Shown piece by piece: positions 33,806-44,094 of a DNA stretch of 64,000 nucleotides. The position numbers were made by a program, and so were the translations under genes. Each line of letters opens with the position of its first letter. Positions within the stretch are counted from its first letter, which is position 1. The notes under the pieces are model-generated. The model did no database searches, was not told the DNA's origin, and worked only from the letters and a program-made list of their open reading frames with translations. Origin of the DNA: Adineta steineri (lineage: Eukaryota > Rotifera > Eurotatoria > Adinetida > Adinetidae); the NCBI GenBank assembly GCA_905250115.1, contig CAJNOI010000135.1, positions 177,034 through 241,033 on the forward strand, in the 5' to 3' direction.

Positions 33806-35532
33806 CTATTTCCATTCTAGAAAAACTATTTCTTCAATACGTTTTATTGTGAAATCATTAAGTAAATATTCATTTTGAATTATTTGTTTTAATTTAAATA
33901 TGATTTTATCATCAATTATCGGTAAACGAATAGATAATAATCGAAGATTTTGAAATCTTAATTGATTTTTAATTTGTGTTAAGATTAATCGTAGAAATGA
34001 TTGAATATTTATTTTATATAAATTATTAATATGAATTTGTTTAATTAATGGACAAATTGTAAGAAAGAAAGAAATATCTTTCATTTGACGAATCTTTTCA
34101 AGATAAAGTTTTGTTATATTAATTCGATTTATTGAACAAAATATATTTAATAATTCATTATGATGTACTTTTCTTGGTTTTTGAAATGATATCTTAGATG
34201 AAAGTTTTAATGAATCAAGTTCAGGTAATAATTGTAAAATTTCAATTAATTTAATAACAAATATTTGTGTGTTAATAGAAAGATGATCAATATGTGTAAC
34301 AGATTTAACTTGTTTTATATAATGATGAATAGTTAATGTTTGATACGATCTTTCTAGAGATACGTCATTTAGAATAAGTTGTTTAGATTTAGATAAATCA
34401 ATTCTTTCTTGTTCATTGTATTCAAACCATCGTTTTCTAAAAATAAAATATATTTTCAAATGAAATTTTTCTTTGATTAATTATACTTATATGGATGAAT
34501 AGAATAAGTTATACAATCAAATTCTATTTGAATATCTAATAACCATTGTCGTTGAATCCAAAATAGAGAAGAAAATTCATTTGATTGACCAGTATATAAT
34601 AATGGTTGATGATTATCATCAAAATTATTTGTATATTTCATATAAAATTCTTCTAATTGTGGAAAATTTCTTTGAAGAATTAATTCCCATCGTTGAGCAT
34701 TTAAATAATTTTGATCATAGATATGAATATCTATTGAAAATATTTTTAAATTAAATTCAAATTGATCAAGATAAATTTCAAGTGTATCAAACATCGTATG
34801 AGAAGATCGAATTGAAAGAGATGTTAAATTTAATAATTGAATTGAAACAAGAATATTTAGATTTGTTATATTATCATTTAAATTTAAATATTCTAAATAT
34901 TGAAGTTTTGGTGTATAAGATAAAAGATGAATAAGTTGTTTGAAATTACATGGATGATTTATAATTAATTGTTTAATTGATGTTATTTGTTGAGATAAAG
35001 CAATTGGTAAAGATTTATTAATATTAGAATCTGTTGATTCTTCTGCACGACATTGAAAATATTTTAGATTTGGTAAATTAAAAACTAATTGATAAATTTT
35101 ACCAAATGTTTTTAATTTTTCTTCTGTTTGAATTGTTAATGAATATAAACGAGGTAAATCAATTAATTGATGAAGAATAATAGGAATACTATTTGCTTGT
35201 AGATAATTTAATATAAGATATTGAAGATTTGAATATGATGAATTGAAATTAAATGATGATAATATTTGATTATTATTTATCCATGTCCAAATAGAAAGAG
35301 AAAAGATTTGATTTTTATTAATTGAAGATATTCTTTTTAATTGTTTCAATGTTCGTTTTTCATTTGATGTATAATCAATTAAAATATTATATTTTGAATA
35401 TGATAAATGAGTGAATTGTTGAAACCGATTATTAAGTTTTGAAAATGCTTTATGAATATCATTAAAATAAAGATATTCAAATATTTCATAGAAAATATCA
35501 TTTGATAAATCTTCAATTGTATTTATTATCAT
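33806..35532 (-). CDS. F-box/LRR-type protein (paralogue 1)
   Basis: Minus-strand exons 34487-35532 and 33806-34436 (50-bp intron, donor GTATAA, acceptor TTTAG, phase matches) give 558 residues. Residues about 4-40 (TIEDLSNDIFYEIFEYL and following) are an F-box, the segment that binds Skp1 in SCF ubiquitin ligases. The remainder is a run of degenerate leucine-rich units (LPRLYSLTI, LPNLKYFQ, TPKLQYLEYL, LLNLTSLSI and similar) expected to form the substrate-binding surface. A paralogue on the same strand lies at 37526-39315, with matching architecture including an intron before RWFEYNE / YHWLQE. Role by family: cytosolic adaptor choosing proteins for ubiquitination; substrate unknown. Composition is very Ile/Asn/Leu-rich, as expected from the local AT content. 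Confidence 0.8.
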
Positions 35533-36108
35533 ACCGATCGAGATAAATTGTCAAAAGAAAAACAAATATATGTTAATTGGGTATTTTCTTTTCCTTTCTC
35601 CTCTATCGATATATTATGGATTGTTCGTTCTTATATAATGAACTATATGAAATTATTTGATTTGATAAATAAATTTACCAATGTAAGTTAATACAACTGA
35701 TCTGATCATCGTGAGAATATTTTTCTTTGTCTTTACATAATTAAACGAAGTTAAAGTTTAGATTTAACGATAAAACGATCACATTCATCAAATGCATTTT
35801 TTTCGTTCATTATTGAATGGATTCCTTCTAATTACATAAGAAAAGTTATTTTCATCAATTTATTTATCTGAAATTTGACGTGATAAATATAAATTCATAT
35901 ATAAATGTGTTTGACATATATCTTTTGAGGTTTGAATTGATCATGAACGTTCTCTTTCACTTTGAAAATATTTCATTCGATAGATTTTCATAGGAATGAA
36001 TAAGCTCAATGTTGTATTTGGTATTCTCACATGTCTTGTCAAGTTTTTTGATGAATTTTTGTTGATCGATTTGATTATTCTTACAAATCAATTATATTTA
36101 AAATTGAA
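35533..36108. other. Divergent intergenic region
   Basis: Lies between the minus-strand F-box gene and the plus-strand TPR gene, so it should contain both promoters. No further gene seen. Confidence 0.45.
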
Positions 36109-37422
36109 ATGATTAAAGAAGAAGAAATAGAAAATATGAATATATTAGTGTTGGCGATAAAAACAACTGGAGAAGGAATGGAAATTGCAAGAAAATATAT
36201 TGAATTGAATCAAAGTGAAATGGAATTTGAAAGTTCAAAAATAATGCTTTGTAATTTATTGAAAAGAATGGATAAGTCTGATGAATCTTTGAAATTTCTT
36301 AAACAATTTCTTAAGAATCGTGGTAATGAAAATATCGCTCATATTTATCATCGTATTGGACTGATTTTAAGAGATAAGAAAGAGTATGAAGCTGCATTAG
36401 AATATTTTGAAAAAGCATTCAATTTATGTTTTTATTCTGATTCATCACAACAGAAATATGCTGCTTTTGTACTTCATAATCAAGGTACAGTTTATGCTAA
36501 AATAAAACAATTAAACAAGGCATGGAGTTTACAATGGCGTGGACTACAAATTCTAGATAGTATCGGATATGTTGATAGCCATTGGCGTGCATTATTTTAT
36601 AGAAGTATTGGAAGAATTTGTCTTTATCGAAACAAATTCGACAAAGCTATGAAATTTTGTATGAAGGCGTTATGTATAAGAAATTTTTTTTAAATACCAG
36701 ATCATGTTCTTATTGCTCTCAGTTATGTAGATATTGCGACAATTTATTTTTATCAACATCAATACAACGAAGTACTCTTATATCATCTTCAAGCATTAGG
36801 AATTCGACAGAAATACTTAGTACCCAATAATCATGAAATTACTTGGTGTCTCCATCATGTGGGTAAAACTTATTACAAAATGGATGATTTAGAGAAATCA
36901 CTTGAGTATTATTTAGAATCCTTGAAAAATATGAGAAGGAGCACGTCGATTTTGGCACGCGAAAGTCACAGTTCATTACTCGACGACATTATATTAGTGT
37001 ATGGTAATGAATATGAGAAAACATTGGAATGTTCCTTAAAAGCAATAGAAATCGTAAAAGAATTTAAACCTGTGAAATATAGGATGCTGATCGAATATCT
37101 AGGACAAATAGCATCGACATGTAAGTCTATGAATGATTTGAACAATGGGCTTAAATATTCTCAAGAAGCTTTGGATATATATGAAAAATATTGTTCGTAT
37201 GCTGTGAAGAGTATGGCACAATGTTGCAATACTGTGGCTTCGTTTTACGAAGAAATAAATGATTTACATAATTCTCTCAATTATTATTACAAAGCAATAA
37301 ACATCGATACAGAAATAAATTCTCGTGATCCTAAATTCTATCAAGAAATCAAAAACTCTATTGAACGAGTCAAAAATCTGATAACAACGGGTGTGGGCGT
37401 GGATGAGTCTCTCTGTTCTTAA
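36109..37422 (+). pseudogene. TPR protein, related to ART-TPR family, with in-frame TAA
   Basis: One continuous frame of 437 sense codons, broken by a single TAA at 36691-36693. Both sides are in the same frame and both are TPR repeats: NENIAHIYHRIGLILRDKKE and EYEAALEYFEKAF before the stop, ALSYVDIATIYFY, YKMDDLEKSLEYYLES and NSLNYYYKAINI after it. About seven to nine repeats of 34-42 residues are visible. The stop sits in a run of eight T, where CAA to TAA is one transition. The style is that of the TPR part of bdelloid ART proteins, but no ART domain lies upstream, so it looks like a truncated relative. The last codons (GVGVDESLCS) come from a hairpin repeat. It may be a young pseudogene, a stop read through, or a base error. 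Confidence 0.65.
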
Positions 37423-37440
37423 TAGACACTCACATCTTAG
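37388..37440. repeat. Hairpin repeat forming the end of the TPR frame
   Basis: ACGGGTGTGGGCGTGGATGA pairs with AGACACTCACATCTTAG; the TPR stop codon lies in the loop region. Confidence 0.55.
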
Positions 37441-37525
37441 TAATTTATGTCAATTTCACTACAATTTAAATTAACAAAAATATTCGTATTTATTTAAAAA
37501 TAATAGTTATTCATATGAATAAATG

Positions 37526-39315
37526 TTATCGCCAGAAATATACGTTTCTTTCGATATATTTTACAGACACATCGGTTTGCAAATACTGTAAGCTGAATCT
37601 ACGAAATGCACGTGGATTTGAATTTGTAAAGCACAAAGAAGACAAATGACGAGTATTGTGGTTAAGATCGAACAATAAGAATTTTACTAGCGATGTATAA
37701 TCTTGAAATAAGGATTGAGATAAACCAATAGTCAGTTGTTGTAATTGAGAACAAAGATTACAGAGTAATTTCACATTTTCCAATGTATCATATTCTGTAA
37801 TGGTAATATTTGTAATTCTGTTCTTCTTCGATACTATTTCGAAAGTTTGACTTTCTTGTATCGATACAGAACTTATTTTATCAAATGAAATTGAATGAAG
37901 TAATAATGTTCTAATATTTGGCGAATAATATAATAATTCAACTAATTTTCCAATACAAAATTTCGGATAATTTATAATTAATTCCGTCAGTTGTATCAAA
38001 GGAATGATTTGATCAAGTACAGTTGAAAGCGAATGATAAGTTCGATTTGAATACGGAAAAATAGTTAGTTTAGTAACATTAGGAAAATAAATTAAATCAC
38101 AATTTATTTCCATCTCATTATGAATAGAGATATGACTAACAGAATAATGATTATTTATATTCGTAGCTGAAGATAATCTTTCCTGCAACCAATGATATCT
38201 AAAAAGAAGAAGAGTAACAGAATGAAGATTCTAAGTTAAACAAAACATTTCTTTCGGTTTTTATAATCTTACTTAATTGATTGTATTGAATAAAAACTAC
38301 GAGAAAATGTTCCCAATGCTTCATTATGCCATTGACGATTAAACCAAAATAGGTATTTTGGTTGATCAGATAATAACTTAACATAAAAAATATGTAAATT
38401 TGGTAAATAAGATAATATTATTTGTTCCCATTGATTTATATCGGAATATGATAAAGAATCGTTTGTAATGATATGAAACACTTGAATATAATTAAAAAAA
38501 TTTTTAATTAATAATTTAATTGGATCGAATAATAGATGGTTCATTGTAAGAGAAAGATGTGTTAAATTATTTAATTCCAATGATCGTAATGATATTTGAT
38601 GATATCTGAATTCCGGCAGAATATTACATGAGATACGACGAATTTGAGGAACATATGATAAAATAGCATTGAGTTGATCAATACGACAGTCATGATTGAT
38701 AAGAAATATTTCGATGGGGCTGAATTCTTTATTCGTTGCAAATGGTAACGGTTCAAAAATAGAAGCTTCGTTGAATGTTACATTACAATATTTTAGTGCA
38801 GGTAAACGAAATATTTGACGGTATAAATTTTTGGTGTTTGAAAGAGTACCAATCGGTTTAATAACTAATGAAGAGAGTGAAGGTAGACATAATGAATCAG
38901 TAAAAATGTTTTCAAGAAAATCTGATTCAATATTTTTGAGAACTAATGTTTGAAGTTGAATCATATTATTAAATCGTACAGAAAAAAGATCTGGAATAAA
39001 ACGATTTGATAATTGAAGTAATGTAATTCGATTTTGATAAGGAATAATAATATGTTCATAGTAAAGTTGAAAATTTGATTTTGATATTGATGAAAAATTG
39101 ATTTTAATAGGAAATGTCGAAGAATTAATAAGATTATAAAAGCGAATATTAAGATTTAAAAAACTTTTATGAATATCGTAAAAATCCAGATAATCAAAAA
39201 TTTCATAGATAAGTTCATTCGAAAGATGTTCAAAGGAGGTAATAGATGGTATAGATTCACTAAAATATAATATTAGTTTTTCTAGAAAATAGTTTATAAT
39301 AACTTACCAATTCAT
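37526..39315 (-). CDS. F-box/LRR-type protein (paralogue 2), three exons
   Basis: Minus-strand exons 39308-39315 (only 8 nt: ATGAATTG), 38273-39259 and 37526-38198 join in frame to give 555 residues. The tiny first exon has a good donor (GTAAGT), and the next acceptor is TTTTAG. Residues about 10-45 (FEHLSNELIYEIFDYLDF and following) are an F-box. The rest has degenerate leucine-rich units (LPSLSSLVI, LPALKYCNV, LNNLTHLSLT, YLPNLHIFYV, CSQLQQLTI). Length and domain order match the neighbour at 33806-35532, so the two are duplicates separated by the TPR gene. The expected role is as substrate adaptor of an SCF ubiquitin ligase. Without the micro-exon the frame has no upstream ATG near the F-box, which supports the model. 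Confidence 0.75.
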
Positions 39316-40517
39316 GACGATATTGATACTAACAGATGAATTATTTTGTTTTCTATAAGAAAAAAAGCATGTGTATGTGTAATCATATTTCTTTTCTCTC
39401 TATCACTAATTCATAACAAAGGAAGTCGATACAAGTAAAAAAAGCAAAGTAAAAGAACGAAATTTTTCTGTCTACAGGTGTATGAGAGGACCCTCTCGTC
39501 ACGTAATATCTTATTCGAATGAAGAACAAAAACATAAAAGAGAAAGACAAAGAAAAAGAAACAAAGAATGTGAATAACGAAAGTTGGAATATTCCAACAG
39601 AAGGGTAGAAAATGGTGTGTATATCATTTTAATATAATAACATACTAACTCTTCCGATAAATGTCTTTTTGAATGTTTCTTAATGATTGCGATCTCTGTT
39701 GTTCATGGATCATTTATTCTCACCGTCGTCTCTCTTGCATTTCATCATCTTTTTTCATTCTCTGCTGCCCGTTCGTCGTATTAGTACTCTTTCTGTGTGT
39801 TCTGCTTTGTCGTTTGTTGAAGGAAGAAAAAGAAAAAAGAAATATATTTTTTCCAACTTGACTGCAATTTTATGACGATTGTTATGAGTGTGACTTGAAA
39901 ATCAAGATGAAGGAAGAAGATTGCACATTTATTTCGTGCATAAAGTCGATGATACTGAAAAGAATTGTCTTAAACGATCATCAAACTAGGAAGAGATCGA
40001 AAATAAGTTTAACCGCTTCATTCCCATCACTGACTCGTGAGTGTATGTGGGCTTTGGTATGAGATGAATACCACCCGCACATCACATCCACACCCCCAAG
40101 TAACTCTAAAGCTTTCTTTTTATAATAAATATACAACCCATAGAGGTTCTTAACGCGTCACATCGATCACTATATAACGGTACACTCTGTCATTTTTATT
40201 TACAAGTTCTGATAACAAAAAAATATGAAGTACTTCATATTCTATACCCATTTTCAGAAGGATACTAAGCATTTCATGTGTTTTTGTATCAAATTTTTCT
40301 CGCTAGAATTGATGTATGAAATCGTGTTGTGATAAGTAAAGAAAAATAAAGAGAAGAAGTATTGCTTTTCATAGCTCTTGATCTATGAAAATACAGCAAA
40401 ACGTGGAAATCAATAATGACATATGTAATGGGCTCTCAAATAAATGAATACTAAAATCTACCGTTTTCTCTTAGAAAGGATTTTATTCAGTTTTGTCTTT
40501 AATCAGAATGTAAATAA
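39316..40517. other. Intergenic with one hairpin repeat
   Basis: Contains overlapping short open frames at 39673-39875 in pyrimidine-rich DNA, which I regard as chance, and the hairpin repeat at 40037-40100. Confidence 0.45.
40037..40100. repeat. Short hairpin repeat
   Basis: GTGAGTGTATGTGGGCTTTG pairs with ACATCCACACCCCCAAG. Confidence 0.55.
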
Positions 40518-41364
40518 TCATGAAAATATAACAACAAGATTGTCTATAGTAAATTGATTGCCAAGACCGGATGGACTCGAGCTGATAGTGATGTTATCGA
40601 TATTGGTCCAATTCAGCTGAACTAAAGAAGCAGCATTTGTATGCAAAGTAATTGATGTTGCATTGACCAACGTATTATTTCGTGATCCTTGGATACTAAT
40701 GCGTAAACCTGTCGTATAAGCTGATGCTGCCCAAAATGAAATGATATCGAATAACTTATTACTCAAGTTGATCTTTAATGTTGTTCCATTGCGATTGAGT
40801 GCCACATATTGACCACTAGTTAGCACCGCTTGATAACCAGTATTAGTAGTGGAGTTGGTGTTCGCATTGATATACCATCCATTGATCCAATTAAAACAAG
40901 CATAACTGCTGGGAATGGCATTTTGAATAGGAGAAATATTCGGAATATCATCGAATGTAATTGTTTGGAGTCCAGTACAAGGATCTAGAAATATTCATAA
41001 CCATTAAATATCACTGTGATTTTCTCAAAGGATAGGTACAACATCTGAGCACAATATTTTAGTATAAGACTCTAGAAAAATGCTGAAAGTGTGATAGTGC
41101 TCGTATGTATTTTAAAATTAGACTGAAAATTCAAGAGATACAGTATGTTTTTGCTATCTTACTTGAGTTGTTCTCCTTCTCATAAGAACTTACCGCGATT
41201 GAGATTGATGATCAGCAGATTTGGATTCGAGAGAAGATTCATATTCGATGATATTCGATCCATTATCAGGGTACACTCTCTGCTGTGTCCGTTATATTGT
41301 ATTGTTTGACAAAAGACATTTTGTAGGCCGAGACTGACACAAGCAACTTTTGATCGACTAGTCA

Positions 41365-41372
41365 CTGTATAA
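41365..41372. repeat. 8-bp target-site duplication, left copy
   Basis: CTGTATAA, identical to 42619-42626 on the other side of the hAT element. Confidence 0.92.
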
Positions 41373-42618
41373 CAGAGGTGCAGAATCTTCCTTTTGCGCC
41401 CCCGGCCGGGGGGGGGGGGGAAATTTTTTGAAAATTGCTATACTGGGGGAAATTTTTGAAAATTATTGTGCTAGGGAAATTTTGGAGAAAAGTATTAAGA
41501 TAGGAAATCTTATTCTCCTCAGAATTAACGATAGAATATAAATCATTCTTTTGGACGAAGAAGAAGAAGGAGAATTTCTACAGAGGGAAAATAAAGAACC
41601 CGACGAAATAACACTAAAATCAACACATTTATCCTTGAACTACAATGATCTACTTCGTGGAGAATTCCAAGGGAGACCAATAATGCGTAAAGCTGTTGAA
41701 CACGATTTAGATGATCCTACATTCTACTTGAGTGAGAAATTAATTGATTTTTGCCAAGCATTATGTACTTCAATCGACACTCGATTCAAAGAAGCTCCTG
41801 CTATATTCGAAACAATGGGAAATTGCCTTGACGTTGCAGCACTGTATCAACAAGTCGTTTTAGACGAACAAGAGGATGCGCTTCAGTATGGACAGTCATC
41901 GTTTCAAACTCTACTTGAGTTTACCAAGAACAACACCAAACATATCAAAATCGACAATATTTTACTCAATGGTCAATATCTAGAGTGGAAGGAACGATGT
42001 TTGAAAGAATTGAAAGACAAAGAGAATTGGAATGTTTGGACAAAAGATGATAGAATTGCAACGACAAAGGTGATGAAATCTTTCTTCACGAACAAAGATC
42101 TGGCCAATGGTCTCGAACAGTTTCTACATTTCTATTCTCTGATGGTTGTCAAAATCAGATGCGAAGCTGTCTGCCAGAGTGCTGCTTCAATCTTAAAGCA
42201 ACACATTCATAGCAATCGAGTTCTGGATCACGAATCTTTAGATGAAGAAGTGATGTTACATTGGAATACACCACCGCTTCATCTAGCAGATCCATTCATC
42301 AAGTCCTCACTAGACAACTACTTCTTTCAATTAAAAGATAAAAACTGGATTTTCTTCAAAAAAACAGACCGGCTATTCAAATTAGTTTCGACTGGTTCGG
42401 TTGTTTTGAACCGCCTGAGAAAAGAACAAGTAGAAAGAATTCCTATGTTGTACGAATAATAACGAACAGAACAAAATGTTGCCATGTTTTTTTATTTTTT
42501 TTTTGTGAAATAAAGTTAGTCGGTGAGCGATGAAGATAAAACATCTTGGGGAAATTTTCAGAAAAAAAATTTCCGGGGGGGGGAAATTTTTTATTTTTTG
42601 GAAGATTCTGCACCTCTG
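41373..42618 (+). mobile_element. hAT-superfamily transposon, probably internally deleted
   Basis: Perfect 19-bp terminal inverted repeats, CAGAGGTGCAGAATCTTCC at 41373 and its inverse ending at 42618, start with the hAT-type CAGAGGTG. They are flanked by an identical 8-bp duplication CTGTATAA, the hallmark of hAT integration. Inside each end are G-runs followed by GGGGAAATTTT words: left at 41403-41495, right at 42545-42600. The total of 1246 bp is too short for a complete hAT, and only a C-terminal transposase part is present. Identity of both ends and both duplications points to recent insertion. Confidence 0.93.
41551..42459 (+). CDS. hAT transposase C-terminal remnant
   Basis: An open frame of 302 codons; it begins with TTG, and its first ATG is at 41683 (about codon 45). 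No BED zinc finger or catalytic N-terminal half is present, whereas full hAT transposases are usually 600-800 residues. The end is of the type KIRCEAVCQSAASILKQH followed by VMLHWNTPPLHLADPFI, which I associate with the C-terminal region of hAT-derived proteins in invertebrates; this is recognition from memory rather than a search. The frame is intact, so it may be kept as a truncated product, or an upstream exon may have been lost by internal deletion. By itself it should not mobilise the element; movement would need a transposase supplied from another copy. Confidence 0.65.
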   Translation: MDEEEEGEFLQRENKEPDEITLKSTHLSLNYNDLLRGEFQGRPIMRKAVEHDLDDPTFYLSEKLIDFCQALCTSIDTRFKEAPAIFETMGNCLDVAALYQQVVLDEQEDALQYGQSSFQTLLEFTKNNTKHIKIDNILLNGQYLEWKERCLKELKDKENWNVWTKDDRIATTKVMKSFFTNKDLANGLEQFLHFYSLMVVKIRCEAVCQSAASILKQHIHSNRVLDHESLDEEVMLHWNTPPLHLADPFIKSSLDNYFFQLKDKNWIFFKKTDRLFKLVSTGSVVLNRLRKEQVERIPMLYE

Positions 42619-42626
42619 CTGTATAA
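42619..42626. repeat. 8-bp target-site duplication, right copy
   Basis: CTGTATAA, identical to 41365-41372. Confidence 0.92.
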
Positions 42627-43025
42627 AGAACCGTAATCCATGATGGACATTCAACCTGGAATATTCAATCACTTTACTTATAACAATTGGTGATACTGTA
42701 GGTGCTATTTGATGGTAACATAAGACTGAAAAAATCAATAGCACACCTGTTAAGAAGCGCATGATTGTCAAAAAGTGTCGAGAAAGCAGCGACGAACACA
42801 CAACGCTATCGATATTGTTTGCACCTGTCTCGGGTACATATAGTAATTTATTTTGGTTGAAGAAGCGAGCTATCCTATTTAATGTTTTATTTACAATTCG
42901 GGAAATACAATCTTTTCTTCAAATAGTACACTGTCAACAGACAAGAAAAGTACATGGGGTGCCGATTCACTTTATCTTGAACCATCACAATGGTGATGAT
43001 CATCAAAACTGCACACAAAGGTAAA

Positions 43026-43092
43026 TGAGGGTGACATTAGTGTGGGTGAACATAGAAAACAAATGAAAGACTAGTACCCACACCCGCCCTAA
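43026..43092. repeat. Short hairpin repeat
   Basis: TGAGGGTGACATTAGTGTGG pairs with GTACCCACACCCGCCCTAAA. Confidence 0.55.
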
Positions 43093-43277
43093 ATACTTTG
43101 AAACAGACGACAATCGTGTGAATTTATGTTTTAAAATATTTTACACAATTAACATTAAAAGCTTGCTGTCGTCATCACAACGAAAATATTATGTTTGTAA
43201 TGATGAAAAATAAAATGCTTTCAAAGGGGCTTCCCCTTGCAAAGATTATTTTGTAAAAGATGAAATAAATGTTGAAG

Positions 43278-43322
43278 TCTTATGGGTGTGGGTGGCTCTT
43301 CTTTACCTTATCCATGCTCAAG
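43278..43322. repeat. Half hairpin repeat
   Basis: The left arm TCTTATGGGTGTGGGTGG is well kept; the right arm is reduced to TCCATGCTCAAG. Confidence 0.45.
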
Positions 43323-43524
43323 TCAAAATTAAATAATGGACAATTTATGAAAATAAATAGAAATTCCGATTTACTTTACTAACGATCTCATTCATTAAAA
43401 CAATTATTTTTAATAGATTAATAATGAAACTGATCATATTTATTTATGAACTTAAAAGATATGTAATATATTAAGTTTTCTTTATCGAAAATTATTTGAG
43501 TAAAGCTTTTGATAGTTTAATATT

Positions 43525-44094
43525 TCAAATAATTTTAGCTTGTTCTAATTTCATAAATATATAACCAGCTGTAATACCAATAAAATATTCTGTCCAATAA
43601 AATGATCGAAAAATAGCATTTACGAATATCAGTAAAATAATCATATATCGATTGTCAACAAATAAAGCAGGAATAAATACTGTTGTTCCATTAGGATTTT
43701 TGTAATTATTATATAAAAAAATTATATAAAATACGAAAGATTCCGATAAAAGAAATGTTTGTAATGGCTTTAATATAGATAGAAATAATATCATTACAAT
43801 ACCAAATAATAAACAAATAAAATATTTTTTTTGATTATTTAAATTTATATATTCATACTCTAATGATTTAGAATATATTACGAATAAAACTAATTCATAC
43901 CAATATGATACAGATAATATATCACCAAAATATAAATATGATATTAATCTTGTATATATAGAGGTTGAATTTCGAAAATAAACATCAATGTCATATGATG
44001 GCCAATAAGTAGCAATAATTCCCGTTATTAAATAAATAAAAAAAAGTCCTTTTGTAATAAATGGTAACTCAGAAAACCATTGTTTAATATACAT
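43525..44094 (-). CDS. Derlin (Der1-like) family protein
   Basis: Intronless, 189 residues. The start MYIKQWFSELPFITKGLFF matches the Derlin N-terminus, where W-F-x-x-L-P-x-I-T-K precedes the first span. Four to five further spans follow, with LLSESFVFYIIFLYNNYKNPN and a FIPALFVDNRYMIILLI segment resembling the Derlin region around the rhomboid-like core. The family consists of inactive rhomboid-like proteins of the ER membrane that help move misfolded proteins out for degradation. Catalytic rhomboid Ser/His are not expected and not seen. It is shorter than typical animal Derlins (about 230-250 residues), lacking the polar C-terminal tail with its SHP box, and is strongly Ile/Tyr/Phe-rich. 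It may be a diverged extra copy rather than the main Derlin gene. Confidence 0.7.
   Translation of the reverse strand: MYIKQWFSELPFITKGLFFIYLITGIIATYWPSYDIDVYFRNSTSIYTRLISYLYFGDILSVSYWYELVLFVIYSKSLEYEYINLNNQKKYFICLLFGIVMILFLSILKPLQTFLLSESFVFYIIFLYNNYKNPNGTTVFIPALFVDNRYMIILLIFVNAIFRSFYWTEYFIGITAGYIFMKLEQAKII

Larger units (their letters stand above)
40518..42762 (-). pseudogene. Secreted beta-sandwich protein gene split by a hAT insertion
   Basis: Minus-strand exons 42697-42762, 41194-42655 (containing the insertion) and 40518-40984. If the element and one target-site copy are discounted, all splice phases agree and a 246-residue protein results. Exon 1 is a signal peptide (MRFLTGVLLIFSVLC). 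Exon 2 encodes a Cys-containing stretch resembling an apple/PAN-like fragment (CVSLGLQNVFCQTIQY and CTLIMDR). Exon 3 (starting DPCTGLQTITFDD) is a domain I have seen in many rotifer secreted proteins: NWINGWYINAN, a YVALN strand, FWAASAYTTGLRI and NQFTIDNLVV, read as a lectin-like beta-sandwich. The 1246-bp element sits in exon 2 between codons for LYTV and SRS, so this allele cannot make the full protein. Confidence 0.75.
42763..43524. other. Intergenic with two hairpin repeats
   Basis: No supported gene; hairpin repeats at 43026-43092 and 43278-43322. Confidence 0.45.

Noticed and set aside
39673..39875. Two overlapping 62-codon ORFs
   Set aside because: They lie in pyrimidine-rich low-complexity DNA in two frames, with no other sign of coding.
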